64,000 nucleotides of DNA from Bin125 sp965215375 (GTDB lineage Bacteria > Chloroflexota > Dehalococcoidia > Bin125): NCBI GenBank assembly GCA_965215375.1, contig CBDCDO010000002.1, positions 1,488,001 to 1,552,000 of the forward strand, read 5' to 3'. The translations under genes were made by a program, and so were the position numbers. The notes beneath the pieces were generated by a model. That model did not search any database. It saw only the letters and a program-made list of their open reading frames with translations, and was not told the DNA's origin. This document shows positions 49,890 through 57,392 of this stretch, one piece after another (position 1 is the first letter of the stretch; the number at the start of each line of letters is the position of its first letter).

Positions 49890-50168
49890 ATGGCTGTCGA
49901 AGTTCGAGTCCCGTCGATGCTGCAGAAGTTCACCGACGGCGAGAAACGGGTGCAGATTGAGTCGGCCAATGTGGGCGACCTGCTCTCCACGCTGGAGACG
50001 TCGTATCCGGGCATTGGACATCAGTTGCTCGAAGATGGCGAGTTGCGTCGCTTCGTCAACATCTACTTGAACGACGAAGACATTCGCTTCCTCGACGGGA
50101 TGGACACCTCGCTTTCGGATGGCGACGTGCTGGCGATTCTGCCGGCGCTCGCTGGAGGAGCGTGCTGA
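49890..50168 (+). CDS. cysO: CysO-like sulfur carrier protein ending in Gly-Gly-Ala-Cys
   Basis: 92 residues in the MoaD/ThiS fold: VEVRVPSMLQKFTDGEKRV, VGDLLSTLETSYPGIGHQLL, FVNIYLNDEDIRFL and DGDVLAILPALAGG. In Mycobacterium tuberculosis CysO carries sulfur as a C-terminal thiocarboxylate for CysM. Here the diglycine is not terminal: two residues (Ala-Cys) follow. Relatives such as QbsE of Pseudomonas also carry a two-residue tail that a JAMM protease removes; the JAMM gene at 53982 is the natural candidate. The stop overlaps the cysM ATG (TGATG), so both are made together. Confidence 0.92.
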   Translation: MAVEVRVPSMLQKFTDGEKRVQIESANVGDLLSTLETSYPGIGHQLLEDGELRRFVNIYLNDEDIRFLDGMDTSLSDGDVLAILPALAGGAC

Positions 50169-51130
50169 TGGTCACGGCGACCGCACCTGTCCGCTATCAG
50201 TCGCTGCTGGAGACGATCGGCGACACCCCGCTGGTGCGCTTGCAGCGGATGTCGCCCAATCCTGACGTTGCGATCTGGGTGAAGCTCGAGGGTCAGAACC
50301 CGACCGGTTCGGTCAAAGACCGGATCGCGAAGGCGATGATCGATGCTGCGCACGCCGATGGATCGCTCGAGCCCGGGCAGACGATTCTCGAGCCGACATC
50401 TGGGAACACGGGTCTCGCGATTGCACTGATCGGTCGGCTGACTGGTCATCCGGTGCGATGTGTGATGCCGGAGTCGGTCTCGGTTGAGCGTCGCGATCTG
50501 TTGTCGTTCTTCGGTGCGGAAGTGGTGCTGTCGCCGGGCGAGACGGGTTCGAACGGCGCCGTCCGCATGGCGAAGGAGATGTACGAGGCCGATCCATCGG
50601 TATTCATGCCGATGCAGTACGAGAACGCTGCCAATCCCGGCGCGCACTATGAGACGACCGGTCCCGAGATCTACCGCGATTGTCCCGAGATCACGCACTT
50701 TGTGGCAGGACTCGGGACAGGCGGCACGCTGACTGGCGTCGGTCGATATCTCAAGGAGCAGAATCCCGAGATCAAGATCGTCGCGGCGGCTCCGCATCCT
50801 GGCGATTTGGTGCAGGGTCTGCGGTCGCTGGAGGAGGGTTACATTCCGCCGGTGCTGGATGAGTCGGTGCTGGACGCGCGGATCATGGTCGATTCGCGGA
50901 CATCGTTCGCTGTGGTCAAGCGTCTGCTGGAGGACGAGGGCATCTTTGCGGGGATCTCCTGCGGCGCAGCAATCCGAGCGGCGCAGCGAGCCGCGGAGCG
51001 GCTCGACAGCGGCAACATCGTGGTCCTGTTGGCCGACGGCGGCTGGAAGTATCTGTCGACCGGTTTGTGGAATCGTGACTACGAGGACATCGCCGGTGAT
51101 GAAGAGATTGAGGGGAAGATTTGGTGGTAG
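50168..51130 (+). CDS. cysM: CysM-type cysteine synthase (thiocarboxylate/O-phosphoserine dependent)
   Basis: 320 residues, fold-type II PLP: lysine in NPTGSVKDRIA, EPTSGNTGLAIAL, GLGTGGTLTGVGRYL. The C-terminus, LLADGGWKYLSTGLW followed by a ~20-residue acidic tail ending in KIWW, closely follows the mycobacterial CysM, whose flexible tail closes over the active site and which uses O-phosphoserine with thiocarboxylated CysO. The gene order cysO-cysM with a JAMM protease a few genes on is the same logic as the mycobacterial cysM-cysO-mec cluster. ATG 50168 is coupled to the cysO stop; an upstream GTG at 50162 is an alternative. Confidence 0.94.
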   Translation: MVTATAPVRYQSLLETIGDTPLVRLQRMSPNPDVAIWVKLEGQNPTGSVKDRIAKAMIDAAHADGSLEPGQTILEPTSGNTGLAIALIGRLTGHPVRCVMPESVSVERRDLLSFFGAEVVLSPGETGSNGAVRMAKEMYEADPSVFMPMQYENAANPGAHYETTGPEIYRDCPEITHFVAGLGTGGTLTGVGRYLKEQNPEIKIVAAAPHPGDLVQGLRSLEEGYIPPVLDESVLDARIMVDSRTSFAVVKRLLEDEGIFAGISCGAAIRAAQRAAERLDSGNIVVLLADGGWKYLSTGLWNRDYEDIAGDEEIEGKIWW

Positions 51131-51138
51131 ACCGCTTT

Positions 51139-51183
51139 GGGCCTCCTCAGTCGATTGCGACAGCTCCCCCGGAGAGGGGGCTC
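51139..51183. repeat. Unoccupied relative of the IS110 target repeat
   Basis: CCTCCTCAGTCG (51142-51153), then GCGACAGCTCCCCC and GAGGGGGCTCC. It has the same CAGTC core and CTCCCCC/GGGGGAG hairpin as the repeats holding IS110, with one mismatch in the 11-bp site predicted from the bridge RNA (CCTCCTCAGTC against CCCCCTCAGTC). Confidence 0.75.
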
Positions 51184-51243
51184 CTATTGAGTGCGGGCGC
51201 TGGAACTTGAGCTCTCAACTGAGTCCACAGAAAGGACACCAAC

Positions 51244-52089
51244 ATGGCTGATTTTGCACACCCTGAGAAGCTGATCTCGACTGACTGGGTCGCTGACAAC
51301 CTTGACAATCCGAATGTTGTCTTGATCGAGGTCGATGTTGACACGTCGGCTTACGACGAGGGGCATCCCGCGGGCGCGGTTGCCTGGAACTGGACCTCGC
51401 AGTTGCAGGATCAGGTCTCGCGTGACGTGGCGTCGCGTGAGGTCGTGACTGAACTCTTGCGCAGCGCTGGCGCGAACGATGACTCGCAGATCGTCTTGTT
51501 CGGCGACAACAACAACTGGTTCGCGGCCTACGCGCTGTGGATGCTCGAGCTCTACGGGGTGACGAACACCGCGCTGATGGACGGTGGCAGGATCAAGTGG
51601 CTGGCGGAGGGTCGTCCGACGACGACCGACGCGCCGTCGCCGGCGGCTGGCAGCATTGCTGTTTCCGAGCGCGACGAGTCGCTTCGCTCGAAGCTGCCTG
51701 ACGTGCTGGCTCACGTCGAGGCTGGTGGCCAACTCGTCGACGTGCGGTCGCCGGACGAGTTCAACGGTGTGATCATGGCGCCTCCGGGTCTGCCCGAGAC
51801 CGCTCAGCGCAAGGGTCACGTGCCTGGCGCATCGAACATTCCGTGGGCGACCGCGGTGGCCGAGGACGGCACGTTCAAGTCGGCTGACGAGCTGAGCGAG
51901 ATCTACCAGTCCAAGGGCATCACGGGCGACCAACCGGTGATTGCGTACTGTCGGATCGGCGAGCGCTCGTCGCATAGCTGGTTTGCGCTGCGTTACCTGC
52001 TGGGCATCGAGAACACGTCCAACTACGACGGCTCCTGGACTGAGTACGGCTCGGTCGTGGGCGTTCCGATCGACAATCCCACCGCCTGA
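51244..52089 (+). CDS. Thiosulfate/3-mercaptopyruvate-type sulfurtransferase (tandem rhodanese)
   Basis: 281 residues with two rhodanese domains. The N-terminal one is inactive; the C-terminal one has the persulfide cysteine in AYCRIGERSSHSW. DVRSPDEFNGV and GHVPGASNIPW are the family signatures. It moves sulfur from thiosulfate or similar donors to an acceptor; in this operon it is the probable sulfur source for forming the CysO thiocarboxylate after adenylation by MoeB. No signal peptide, so cytoplasmic. ATG 51244 has AGAAAGGAC upstream. A palindromic repeat separates it from cysM. Confidence 0.93.
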   Translation: MADFAHPEKLISTDWVADNLDNPNVVLIEVDVDTSAYDEGHPAGAVAWNWTSQLQDQVSRDVASREVVTELLRSAGANDDSQIVLFGDNNNWFAAYALWMLELYGVTNTALMDGGRIKWLAEGRPTTTDAPSPAAGSIAVSERDESLRSKLPDVLAHVEAGGQLVDVRSPDEFNGVIMAPPGLPETAQRKGHVPGASNIPWATAVAEDGTFKSADELSEIYQSKGITGDQPVIAYCRIGERSSHSWFALRYLLGIENTSNYDGSWTEYGSVVGVPIDNPTA

Positions 52090-52484
52090 TGCCTGAGGTG
52101 GACCAGGTTTGGAAGCGAACCGTCGCCCGAGCGGTGAGCTCGGGCGATGCGTCGGCGTTGCCTGTGCATTTCTCGGCGACAGTGCTGACGCATTATCTCG
52201 ACGCCGGCGCGAAGGTGTTGCGGTCGGACACGGTTGGCCGGCTGATGCAGCCCGGTCGGTCGGTGATTGATTTCGGCATCGTCGAGGACGACTCGGTGAT
52301 CCATTTGCGTTTCGGCGACTTGGTGCAGGTCTTGCCGGAAGGCGAGCGGGCTCATTGGCTGGAGCATTTGGTGGCGCCGGACGCGAGTCGGTCGTTTCTG
52401 GCGATGACATTGCAACCGGGCTCGTGTCACGATGACGGTCCGTTGCGGGATTGGGTTCCCGAGCCGCCGGAGGTCCAGGGCTGA
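52089..52484 (+). CDS. Conserved hypothetical protein
   Basis: 131 residues, no recognised family. The protein is soluble and acidic with a beta-rich middle (SVIDFGIVEDDSVIHLRFGDLVQVLP) and two histidine pairs (VHFSATVLTHYL, CHDDGP). ATG 52089 overlaps the rhodanese stop (TGATG), so it is made with the sulfurtransferase and probably has a linked role in sulfur metabolism. No motif allows a functional call. Confidence 0.7.
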   Translation: MPEVDQVWKRTVARAVSSGDASALPVHFSATVLTHYLDAGAKVLRSDTVGRLMQPGRSVIDFGIVEDDSVIHLRFGDLVQVLPEGERAHWLEHLVAPDASRSFLAMTLQPGSCHDDGPLRDWVPEPPEVQG

Positions 52485-52509
52485 TAATCTGGGTCACGGG
52501 AGCGAACCG

Positions 52510-52938
52510 ATGGCGACTGCGACCGAAGAGCGAATCCGCGCCTGCCTCGTCCGCGAGGGTGTGTGTGAGGATGACGCCGCACAACGCTTAGCGGCCGTGA
52601 TCGCGGATGAGATCGAGCGTGGGGATTCGACGAAGGTTGAGCAGGTCGACCTGGACGCGCGGATGGCGCAACTCGACGCGACGGTCGCGCAGCTCGGTCG
52701 GGAGTTTGCTGAACAGAACGCGCAACTTGCCACTGAGATGCGGGATTTCGTCATTTCCATGCAGGAGCTCGAACGCGCGCGCGACGAACGTGAGCGGGAG
52801 CGCGACGAGCGCGAGCGCCAGCGTGACGCGAAGTGGGAAGATCGAATTCAGCGTTTTCAGCTCATTGTGTACGTTGGCTTTGGTATGACTACGACCGCGA
52901 TCGGCGTGCTGGCCACGGTGCAGGCTCTGTTTGGGTGA
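52510..52938 (+). CDS. Coiled-coil protein with C-terminal membrane anchor
   Basis: 142 residues. The middle is a long charged coiled coil (VEQVDLDARMAQLDATVAQL to ERERDERERQRDAKWEDR) with a marked run of E-R-x-R-D-E heptads, ending in one membrane helix LIVYVGFGMTTTAIGVLATVQALFG, so it is tail-anchored with the coil in the cytoplasm. Similar short proteins are common in Chloroflexota and cyanobacteria (often near Uma2 genes) and have no known function. ATG 52510 with GGGAGCG upstream. Confidence 0.72.
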   Translation: MATATEERIRACLVREGVCEDDAAQRLAAVIADEIERGDSTKVEQVDLDARMAQLDATVAQLGREFAEQNAQLATEMRDFVISMQELERARDERERERDERERQRDAKWEDRIQRFQLIVYVGFGMTTTAIGVLATVQALFG

Positions 52939-52983
52939 TGCAGGCACGTCGGCTGATTGCCTGGCGACGGGAAGAAGGGCTGG

Positions 52984-53361
52984 ATGGTCACGGCGACCAC
53001 TGGGCGATATGTCGATATGAGCGACCGTTATCTCCGCCGTGCGCGCGAGCATCTGGCCGAAGGCGATCTGGTGCAGGCATCAGAGAAGGGCTGGGGCGCG
53101 GCCGCCGTGCTGGTCAAAGCCTGCGCCGAGGCGAGGGGATTGGAGCATGACAAGCATCGTCACCTGTGGTGGACGGTGAATCGGCTCTTCGACGAGACCG
53201 GCGATCGGGAGATGCGGGTGCTGTTCTCGAACGCGGAAACTCTGCATGGAAACTTCTACGAGGATTACCTCGACGAGAGCACGATCGGGGATTTTCTGAT
53301 TCAGGTGGACCAACTGGTCGAGAAACTGCTCCCGCTGATCGACTCGGCCCCTGTCGAGTAG
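52984..53361 (+). CDS. PaREP1/HEPN-like protein
   Basis: 125 residues. The segment YLRRAREHLAEGDLVQASEKGWGAAAVLVKACAEARG followed by H-rich HDKHRHLWWTVNRLF (shown in part) is the PaREP1 pattern, a HEPN-like all-helical fold. HEPN proteins are often RNases or partners of nucleotidyltransferase toxins; the R-x4-6-H nuclease motif is not clear here. The start at 52984 has AAGAAGGGCTGG upstream. An adjacent methyltransferase follows 13 bp later. Function unknown. Confidence 0.7.
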   Translation: MVTATTGRYVDMSDRYLRRAREHLAEGDLVQASEKGWGAAAVLVKACAEARGLEHDKHRHLWWTVNRLFDETGDREMRVLFSNAETLHGNFYEDYLDESTIGDFLIQVDQLVEKLLPLIDSAPVE

Positions 53362-53374
53362 CTGGGCAGCGACG

Positions 53375-53974
53375 TTGTTTCCACCGCTGCCCACTGATCG
53401 CTACGCCATCATCTATGCCGACCCTCCGTGGGACTACAAGGGACAGCTTCAGCATGCTGGGCCTGGTAGCGGCGACTCCGGCGGCGCGATTCGCCATTAT
53501 TCGACGGTGCGATTGAGTGATCTTAAGCAGTTGGATGTCGGGTCGATCGCGGCTGATGACTCATTGCTGTTCATGTGGGCGACCTCGCCGCATTTGGACC
53601 AGGCGATCGCCCTCGGTACCAACTGGGGCTTCTCCTGGGCGACCGTGGCGTTTGTCTGGGATAAGCAGCGGGTCAATCCTGGTTTCTACACGATGTCGCA
53701 GTGTGAGTTGTGCTTGGTCTTCAAGCGTGGACGGATTCCTACGCCTCGGGGAGCGCGAAACGTTCGGCAACTGGTTTCCGAGCGGCGGGCTGCGCACTCA
53801 CGCAAACCGGCTGAGGTTCGTCGTAGGATCGAGGAGATGTTTCCGAACCAACAGAAGATTGAGCTGTTCTCGCGCGACGCTGAGATTCCCGGCTGGGACA
53901 CTTGGGGCGAAGAGATCGCGCATCCACAAACCGAGCGGTCCTTTCACCGTCCTTCAATGTTGCCACTGGAGTAA
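53375..53974 (+). CDS. MT-A70-family adenine N6-methyltransferase
   Basis: 199 residues with the catalytic motif YADPPWDYKG (D-P-P-W) near residue 15, SLLFMWATSPHLDQAI, and the terminal KPAEVRRRIEEMFPNQQKIELFSRDAEIPGWDTWG typical of the family. It methylates adenine N6 in DNA (or RNA) using S-adenosylmethionine. There is no matching restriction enzyme nearby, so it looks like a solitary methylase; its target sequence is unknown. The start is a TTG at 53375, the only plausible one before the conserved motif. Confidence 0.92.
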   Translation: MFPPLPTDRYAIIYADPPWDYKGQLQHAGPGSGDSGGAIRHYSTVRLSDLKQLDVGSIAADDSLLFMWATSPHLDQAIALGTNWGFSWATVAFVWDKQRVNPGFYTMSQCELCLVFKRGRIPTPRGARNVRQLVSERRAAHSRKPAEVRRRIEEMFPNQQKIELFSRDAEIPGWDTWGEEIAHPQTERSFHRPSMLPLE

Positions 53975-53981
53975 TCGCCAC

Positions 53982-54488
53982 ATGTCTCTCCAACTACCGC
54001 AGGTGCTGATTGATGAGATGGTCGCGCATTCGCGTGAGGACCTGCCCAATGAGTGTTGCGGAGTGATCGGTCAGTCGGCCGAGGGTGCGCTGACGCTCTG
54101 GCGGGCGACGAATGATCAGGCGTCGCCGTGGCGATTCAATATTCCGCCTCAGCAACTGTTGCACCTCTACAACGCGATCGACGATGTCGACGGCGATCTC
54201 TTGGTGATTTACCACTCGCACGTTGCCTCGGAGGCGCGACCGTCGCCGACCGATCTGAACATCGCGCGTCTACATCAGGGTGCGACCGAGTGGCCGTATT
54301 GGGTGCTGGTGTCGCTGGCGTCGGAGCCGCCCTCGGTGCGCGCTTGGCGTATCGACGATGGCGACAAGCCGGACACGGTCACCGCGGTCGAGATTGAGCT
54401 GGCCATTACCGATGATGGTGCCGAACGCAAGCGCTTGGAGATGGTCGAAATCGACGGTCGGCCGCGCGTACAGGAGACGGAGCTGTAG
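53982..54488 (+). CDS. mec: JAMM/MPN-type metalloprotease, Mec-like
   Basis: 168 residues. The zinc protease motif is complete: E in LPNECCGVIG, and H-S-H-x7-S-P-T-D in YHSHVASEARPSPTDLN. In mycobacteria Mec releases cysteine from the CysO-cysteine adduct; in quinolobactin synthesis QbsD trims two residues from its carrier. Both jobs are plausible here, since the CysO-like protein ends Gly-Gly-Ala-Cys. It begins eight bases after the methyltransferase gene and is followed directly by folP, whose GTG uses the last base of its stop. Confidence 0.93.
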   Translation: MSLQLPQVLIDEMVAHSREDLPNECCGVIGQSAEGALTLWRATNDQASPWRFNIPPQQLLHLYNAIDDVDGDLLVIYHSHVASEARPSPTDLNIARLHQGATEWPYWVLVSLASEPPSVRAWRIDDGDKPDTVTAVEIELAITDDGAERKRLEMVEIDGRPRVQETEL

Positions 54489-55291
54489 TGGACCTGGATG
54501 CGTTTCCGTGGGGTTCGCGGACGCTGGTCGTTGGAATCCTCAACGTCACCCCTGACTCATTCTCGGGCGACGGCGTGCTCGATCTCGACGAGGCTGTCGC
54601 GCGGGCTGGACAGATGGTCTGCGACGGCGCAGACATCGTCGACGTGGGAGGAGAGTCAACCCGTCCCGGATTCCGACCTGTGTCAGCCGAGTGCGAACTT
54701 GAGCGGGTGATCCCGGTGATTGAGCGCATTGTGAGGGACTTGCCTGGCGTTTCGGTGTCGGTCGACACGACCAAGCCGGCGGTCGCGCGGGCTGCGTTGG
54801 ATGTCGGGGCGTCGGTGCTCAACGACGTCCACGGCCTGTGCGTGGATCCGTCGCTCGCCGATGTCGCCGCGGCGCGCGACGCCTGGGTGATCGCGATGCA
54901 CAATCAGCGTCTCCGACCGACCACGTCTGATCCGGTCGTCGCGGTCCAGGATGGGTTCCGCGAATCGCTAGACATCGCGCATCGTCATGGCATTGCGCAT
55001 GGGCGCATCATCCTCGATCCAGGGTTCGGCTTTGGCTGGAGCCTCGCTGAGAACGCGGAGTTGCTTCGCCGACTTTCCGAGTTGCGCATCGATCGACGGC
55101 CGATTCTGGTCGGCATGTCGCGCAAGCGGATGACCGGTGAGCAGTTTGGCTGGGGCGTGGAGCAGCGGCTCGAGGGCTCAGCGGCGGCGACGGCATTGGC
55201 GGTCGCGAATGGCGCCGACCTGGTCCGCGTGCACGACGTCGCGGAGATGGTCCGCGTGGTGCGCATGGCCGATAGCATCGTGCGCCGATGA
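54488..55291 (+). CDS. folP: Dihydropteroate synthase
   Basis: 267 residues. It joins 4-aminobenzoate to hydroxymethyl-dihydropterin diphosphate in folate synthesis. Motifs: LNVTPDSFSGDG, DIVDVGGESTRPGF, SVSVDTTKPAVARAAL, ILDPGFGFGWSLAEN and LVGMSRKRMTG, followed by RVHDVAEM. All substrate-contact residues expected for the TIM barrel are there. GTG 54488 overlaps the preceding stop by one base, and folK starts four bases before the folP end, so mec, folP and folK are tightly coupled. Confidence 0.96.
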   Translation: MDLDAFPWGSRTLVVGILNVTPDSFSGDGVLDLDEAVARAGQMVCDGADIVDVGGESTRPGFRPVSAECELERVIPVIERIVRDLPGVSVSVDTTKPAVARAALDVGASVLNDVHGLCVDPSLADVAAARDAWVIAMHNQRLRPTTSDPVVAVQDGFRESLDIAHRHGIAHGRIILDPGFGFGWSLAENAELLRRLSELRIDRRPILVGMSRKRMTGEQFGWGVEQRLEGSAAATALAVANGADLVRVHDVAEMVRVVRMADSIVRR

Positions 55292-55779
55292 CCAACGTGT
55301 TTCTCGGTATCGGGGGCAACTTGGGCGAGCGTCGAGTGATGCTCCGTGCCGCGGTCGCCGAGATTCGAGGGGTGGTCGAGGACGTGCGCGTGTCCTCGCT
55401 GTATGAGACGGCCGCCTGGGGCGTGACCGATCAGCCCGCATTCCTCAATGCCGTGGTGCGCGGTCGGACATCGTTGCCCCCGCTCGAGTTGTTGGACGCG
55501 TTGCAGGCGATCGAGAACGAGCTCGGTCGAGTGCGCGGGCGACGCTGGGGGGCTCGGGTGATCGACATCGACATTCTGCTCTACGGAGCGGAGGTCATCG
55601 ACGAACCGCGTCTGACCGTGCCGCATCCCCTGATGACGCAGCGGGGGTTTGTGCTGCGTCCGCTCGCCGATTTGGCGGCGGGCCTGACGCTGCCGGACGG
55701 ATCGCTGGTCGGTGAGTTGCTGACGACGGTCGATCAGAGCGATTTGCGACAGATCGAGGGTCCGAGCTGGGCCGACTAG
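55288..55779 (+). CDS. folK: 2-amino-4-hydroxy-6-hydroxymethyldihydropteridine pyrophosphokinase
   Basis: 163 residues (HPPK). It makes the diphosphate substrate of FolP from ATP. Signatures: FLGIGGNLGERRVML, YETAAWGVTDQPAFLNAVV, and GRRWGARVIDIDILLYG with the metal-binding D-x-D. PHPLMTQRGFVLRPL is the C-terminal loop. ATG 55288 overlaps folP. The 3' end overlaps the convergent small membrane gene by four bases. Confidence 0.96.
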   Translation: MTNVFLGIGGNLGERRVMLRAAVAEIRGVVEDVRVSSLYETAAWGVTDQPAFLNAVVRGRTSLPPLELLDALQAIENELGRVRGRRWGARVIDIDILLYGAEVIDEPRLTVPHPLMTQRGFVLRPLADLAAGLTLPDGSLVGELLTTVDQSDLRQIEGPSWAD

Positions 55780-56015
55780 ATGTCGTCGAGTGGTTCGGGG
55801 ACGAAGTTCAGGCCCTCGAGGTCGTCTTCGAGCTCGTAGGTGGTCCACCCGATCCAGAAGAGCAACGCGGCTGCGGTGAGGGTGATCGCGGCGGCCGGCA
55901 GGGCGACGACGGCGTAGCTGCGGCGTTGGACACCGACCAAGAACCAGAGCGCCTGCACCGCGGCAGCGATCATCAGGGTGAGGCCGGTCAGTCGTGTGCG
56001 ATCCATTGGAGCCAT
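55776..56015 (-). CDS. Small membrane protein with two helices
   Basis: 79 residues from ATG 56015 (MAPMDRTRLTGLTLMIAAAVQALW). Two helices (LTLMIAAAVQALWFLVGV and VVALPAAAITLTAAALLFWIGWTTY) and an acidic C-terminal tail (ELEDDLEGLNFVPEPLDDI). No family recognised. Convergent with folK. The longer upstream frame reading is Arg/Pro-rich and unlikely. Confidence 0.6.
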   Translation of the reverse strand: MAPMDRTRLTGLTLMIAAAVQALWFLVGVQRRSYAVVALPAAAITLTAAALLFWIGWTTYELEDDLEGLNFVPEPLDDI

Positions 56016-56079
56016 ACCGTGAGCATATCGCCGTTGTGGTCTGGAGCGAGAGTTCGCGTCCGTGGAGGCGCCGGGCAGA

Positions 56080-56095
56080 CCCCGCGTTCGCGGGG
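56080..56095. terminator. Short GC-rich hairpin
   Basis: CCCCGCG-TT-CGCGGGG, a perfect 7-bp stem in the space between two divergent genes, so a repeat-type or regulatory hairpin rather than a classical terminator. No U tract. Confidence 0.3.
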
Positions 56096-56148
56096 GAATT
56101 GGGGGAACTGGGGCGATGTTGTGATGTTGCCGTTGGTAGTCTGACGGT

Positions 56149-56838
56149 GTGACGACCGACTCTACTGACTCCACGCAGCTTTCCGACTTGGATGCGGCCC
56201 TTGAGCCTGCCGAGGAGCGGCAGCTTGAGCGTCCTGAGGCGGTTGTTGAGCCGCTTGCGCGGCGGACACTGTTTCTGCATCGTCGCGTGGTTACGATTTC
56301 GGCGAACCGTATTGAGATTCGTCCGCCGAAGTCAGCGGTCGTGGTGCCGCTGCTTGGTGTGGCCGCGACTGGTGGACTGCTAGCTCTGATGGGGACGTCG
56401 GTGGACTCGATGCCCTTCTGGTCGTTGGGAATTTTGCTGCTGATTGCGGTGGTGCTGTTGCCGCTGTCGGGATTGTCGCTGGTCTATGCGCTGATGGGCG
56501 CGAATATCGTGGCCGACCATGGTGGTCAGAATGTCTCGATGAAGCAGCGCTTCCTGGGGCTCGGGATCGGTACCAATGAACTGATTCCGTTCTGGAAGAT
56601 TCGCGAGCTGCTGGTCGAGGATGAGGGACGCGAGATCGCGCGAGCGGGCGGTGCGTTGCCGGCGGAGGAGATCGCGCAGTGGCAGTTGGTGTTGGTCAAG
56701 AAGAGCGGGACTCGCCACGTGCTTGGGTCGGTCTCGGCGCCGCGACAGCATGAGGAAGACGGCTTGCAGCAGATTTTTGAAGTCGCGGAGGCGTTCTCCG
56801 CCTTGACCGAGGCCCCAATCCGAGGACCGATCTGGTAG
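56149..56838 (+). CDS. Membrane protein with two helices and a soluble C-terminal domain
   Basis: 229 residues. An acidic N-terminal arm (LEPAEERQLERPEAVVEPL), two adjacent helices (VVVPLLGVAATGGLLALMG and LGILLLIAVVLLPLSGLSLVYALMG), then a beta-rich C-terminal domain of ~100 residues (FLGLGIGTNELIPFWKIREL, ending in EAPIRGPIW). This plan resembles small PH-like-domain membrane proteins, but no family can be assigned. GTG 56149 is the start. It may be co-transcribed with the CoA-binding protein that follows 9 bp later. Confidence 0.7.
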   Translation: MTTDSTDSTQLSDLDAALEPAEERQLERPEAVVEPLARRTLFLHRRVVTISANRIEIRPPKSAVVVPLLGVAATGGLLALMGTSVDSMPFWSLGILLLIAVVLLPLSGLSLVYALMGANIVADHGGQNVSMKQRFLGLGIGTNELIPFWKIRELLVEDEGREIARAGGALPAEEIAQWQLVLVKKSGTRHVLGSVSAPRQHEEDGLQQIFEVAEAFSALTEAPIRGPIW

Positions 56839-56847
56839 GAGGCTCCC

Positions 56848-57351
56848 ATGTCCGAGAACGATGTCGACACGCAAGACGCACAAGACACACAAGCGTGGCA
56901 AGACCAGATCGATGCCGCCGTCGCGGACTCGCTGTCGGACATGCGGACGATCGCTGTGATCGGGCTGTCGCCGAAGCCGGCACGAGATTCTCACCGTGTG
57001 ACCGCGTACATGCAGGATCACGGATATCGGATCATTCCCGTCAATCCGGCTGCCGCTGGCTCCGAGATCCTGGGCGAGCATGTCTACGCCTCGCTCTCGG
57101 AGGCTCAGGATGCGTTGCCTGATGTCACGATTGACACCGTCAACGTGTTTCGTCGCTCTGTGGACACGGATGGGCCGATCGCGGACGCGATCGCGGCAGG
57201 CTCGTCCGGCGTGCGCAATGTTTGGCTCCAGTTGGGCATTGTCAATCGGGACGGATTGGCACGAGCGCGAGCGGCGGGACTGCGCGCCGTCGAGGATCGG
57301 TGTTTGATGGTTGAGCATCGACGTCTGGTATCGACCAGCGGTGTGGAGTAG
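56848..57351 (+). CDS. CoA-binding domain protein (YccU/CoA_binding_2 type)
   Basis: 167 residues with one Rossmann-like CoA-binding domain: TIAVIGLSPKPARDSHRVTAYMQDHGYRIIPVNP, then DTVNVFRRS and VWLQLGIVNRDGLARARAAGLRAVEDRCLMVEHRR, matching small proteins related to the CoA-binding part of succinyl-CoA synthetase. The final cysteine and H-R pair are conserved in the family. Function is not established; some members bind CoA as a thiol store or redox sensor. A ~25-residue Gln/Asp-rich leader (DTQDAQDTQAWQDQ) precedes the domain. Confidence 0.9.
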   Translation: MSENDVDTQDAQDTQAWQDQIDAAVADSLSDMRTIAVIGLSPKPARDSHRVTAYMQDHGYRIIPVNPAAAGSEILGEHVYASLSEAQDALPDVTIDTVNVFRRSVDTDGPIADAIAAGSSGVRNVWLQLGIVNRDGLARARAAGLRAVEDRCLMVEHRRLVSTSGVE

Positions 57352-57392
57352 GCTGCAAGGTACTGCGGAATCGTCTAACGCGAGGCTCACGC

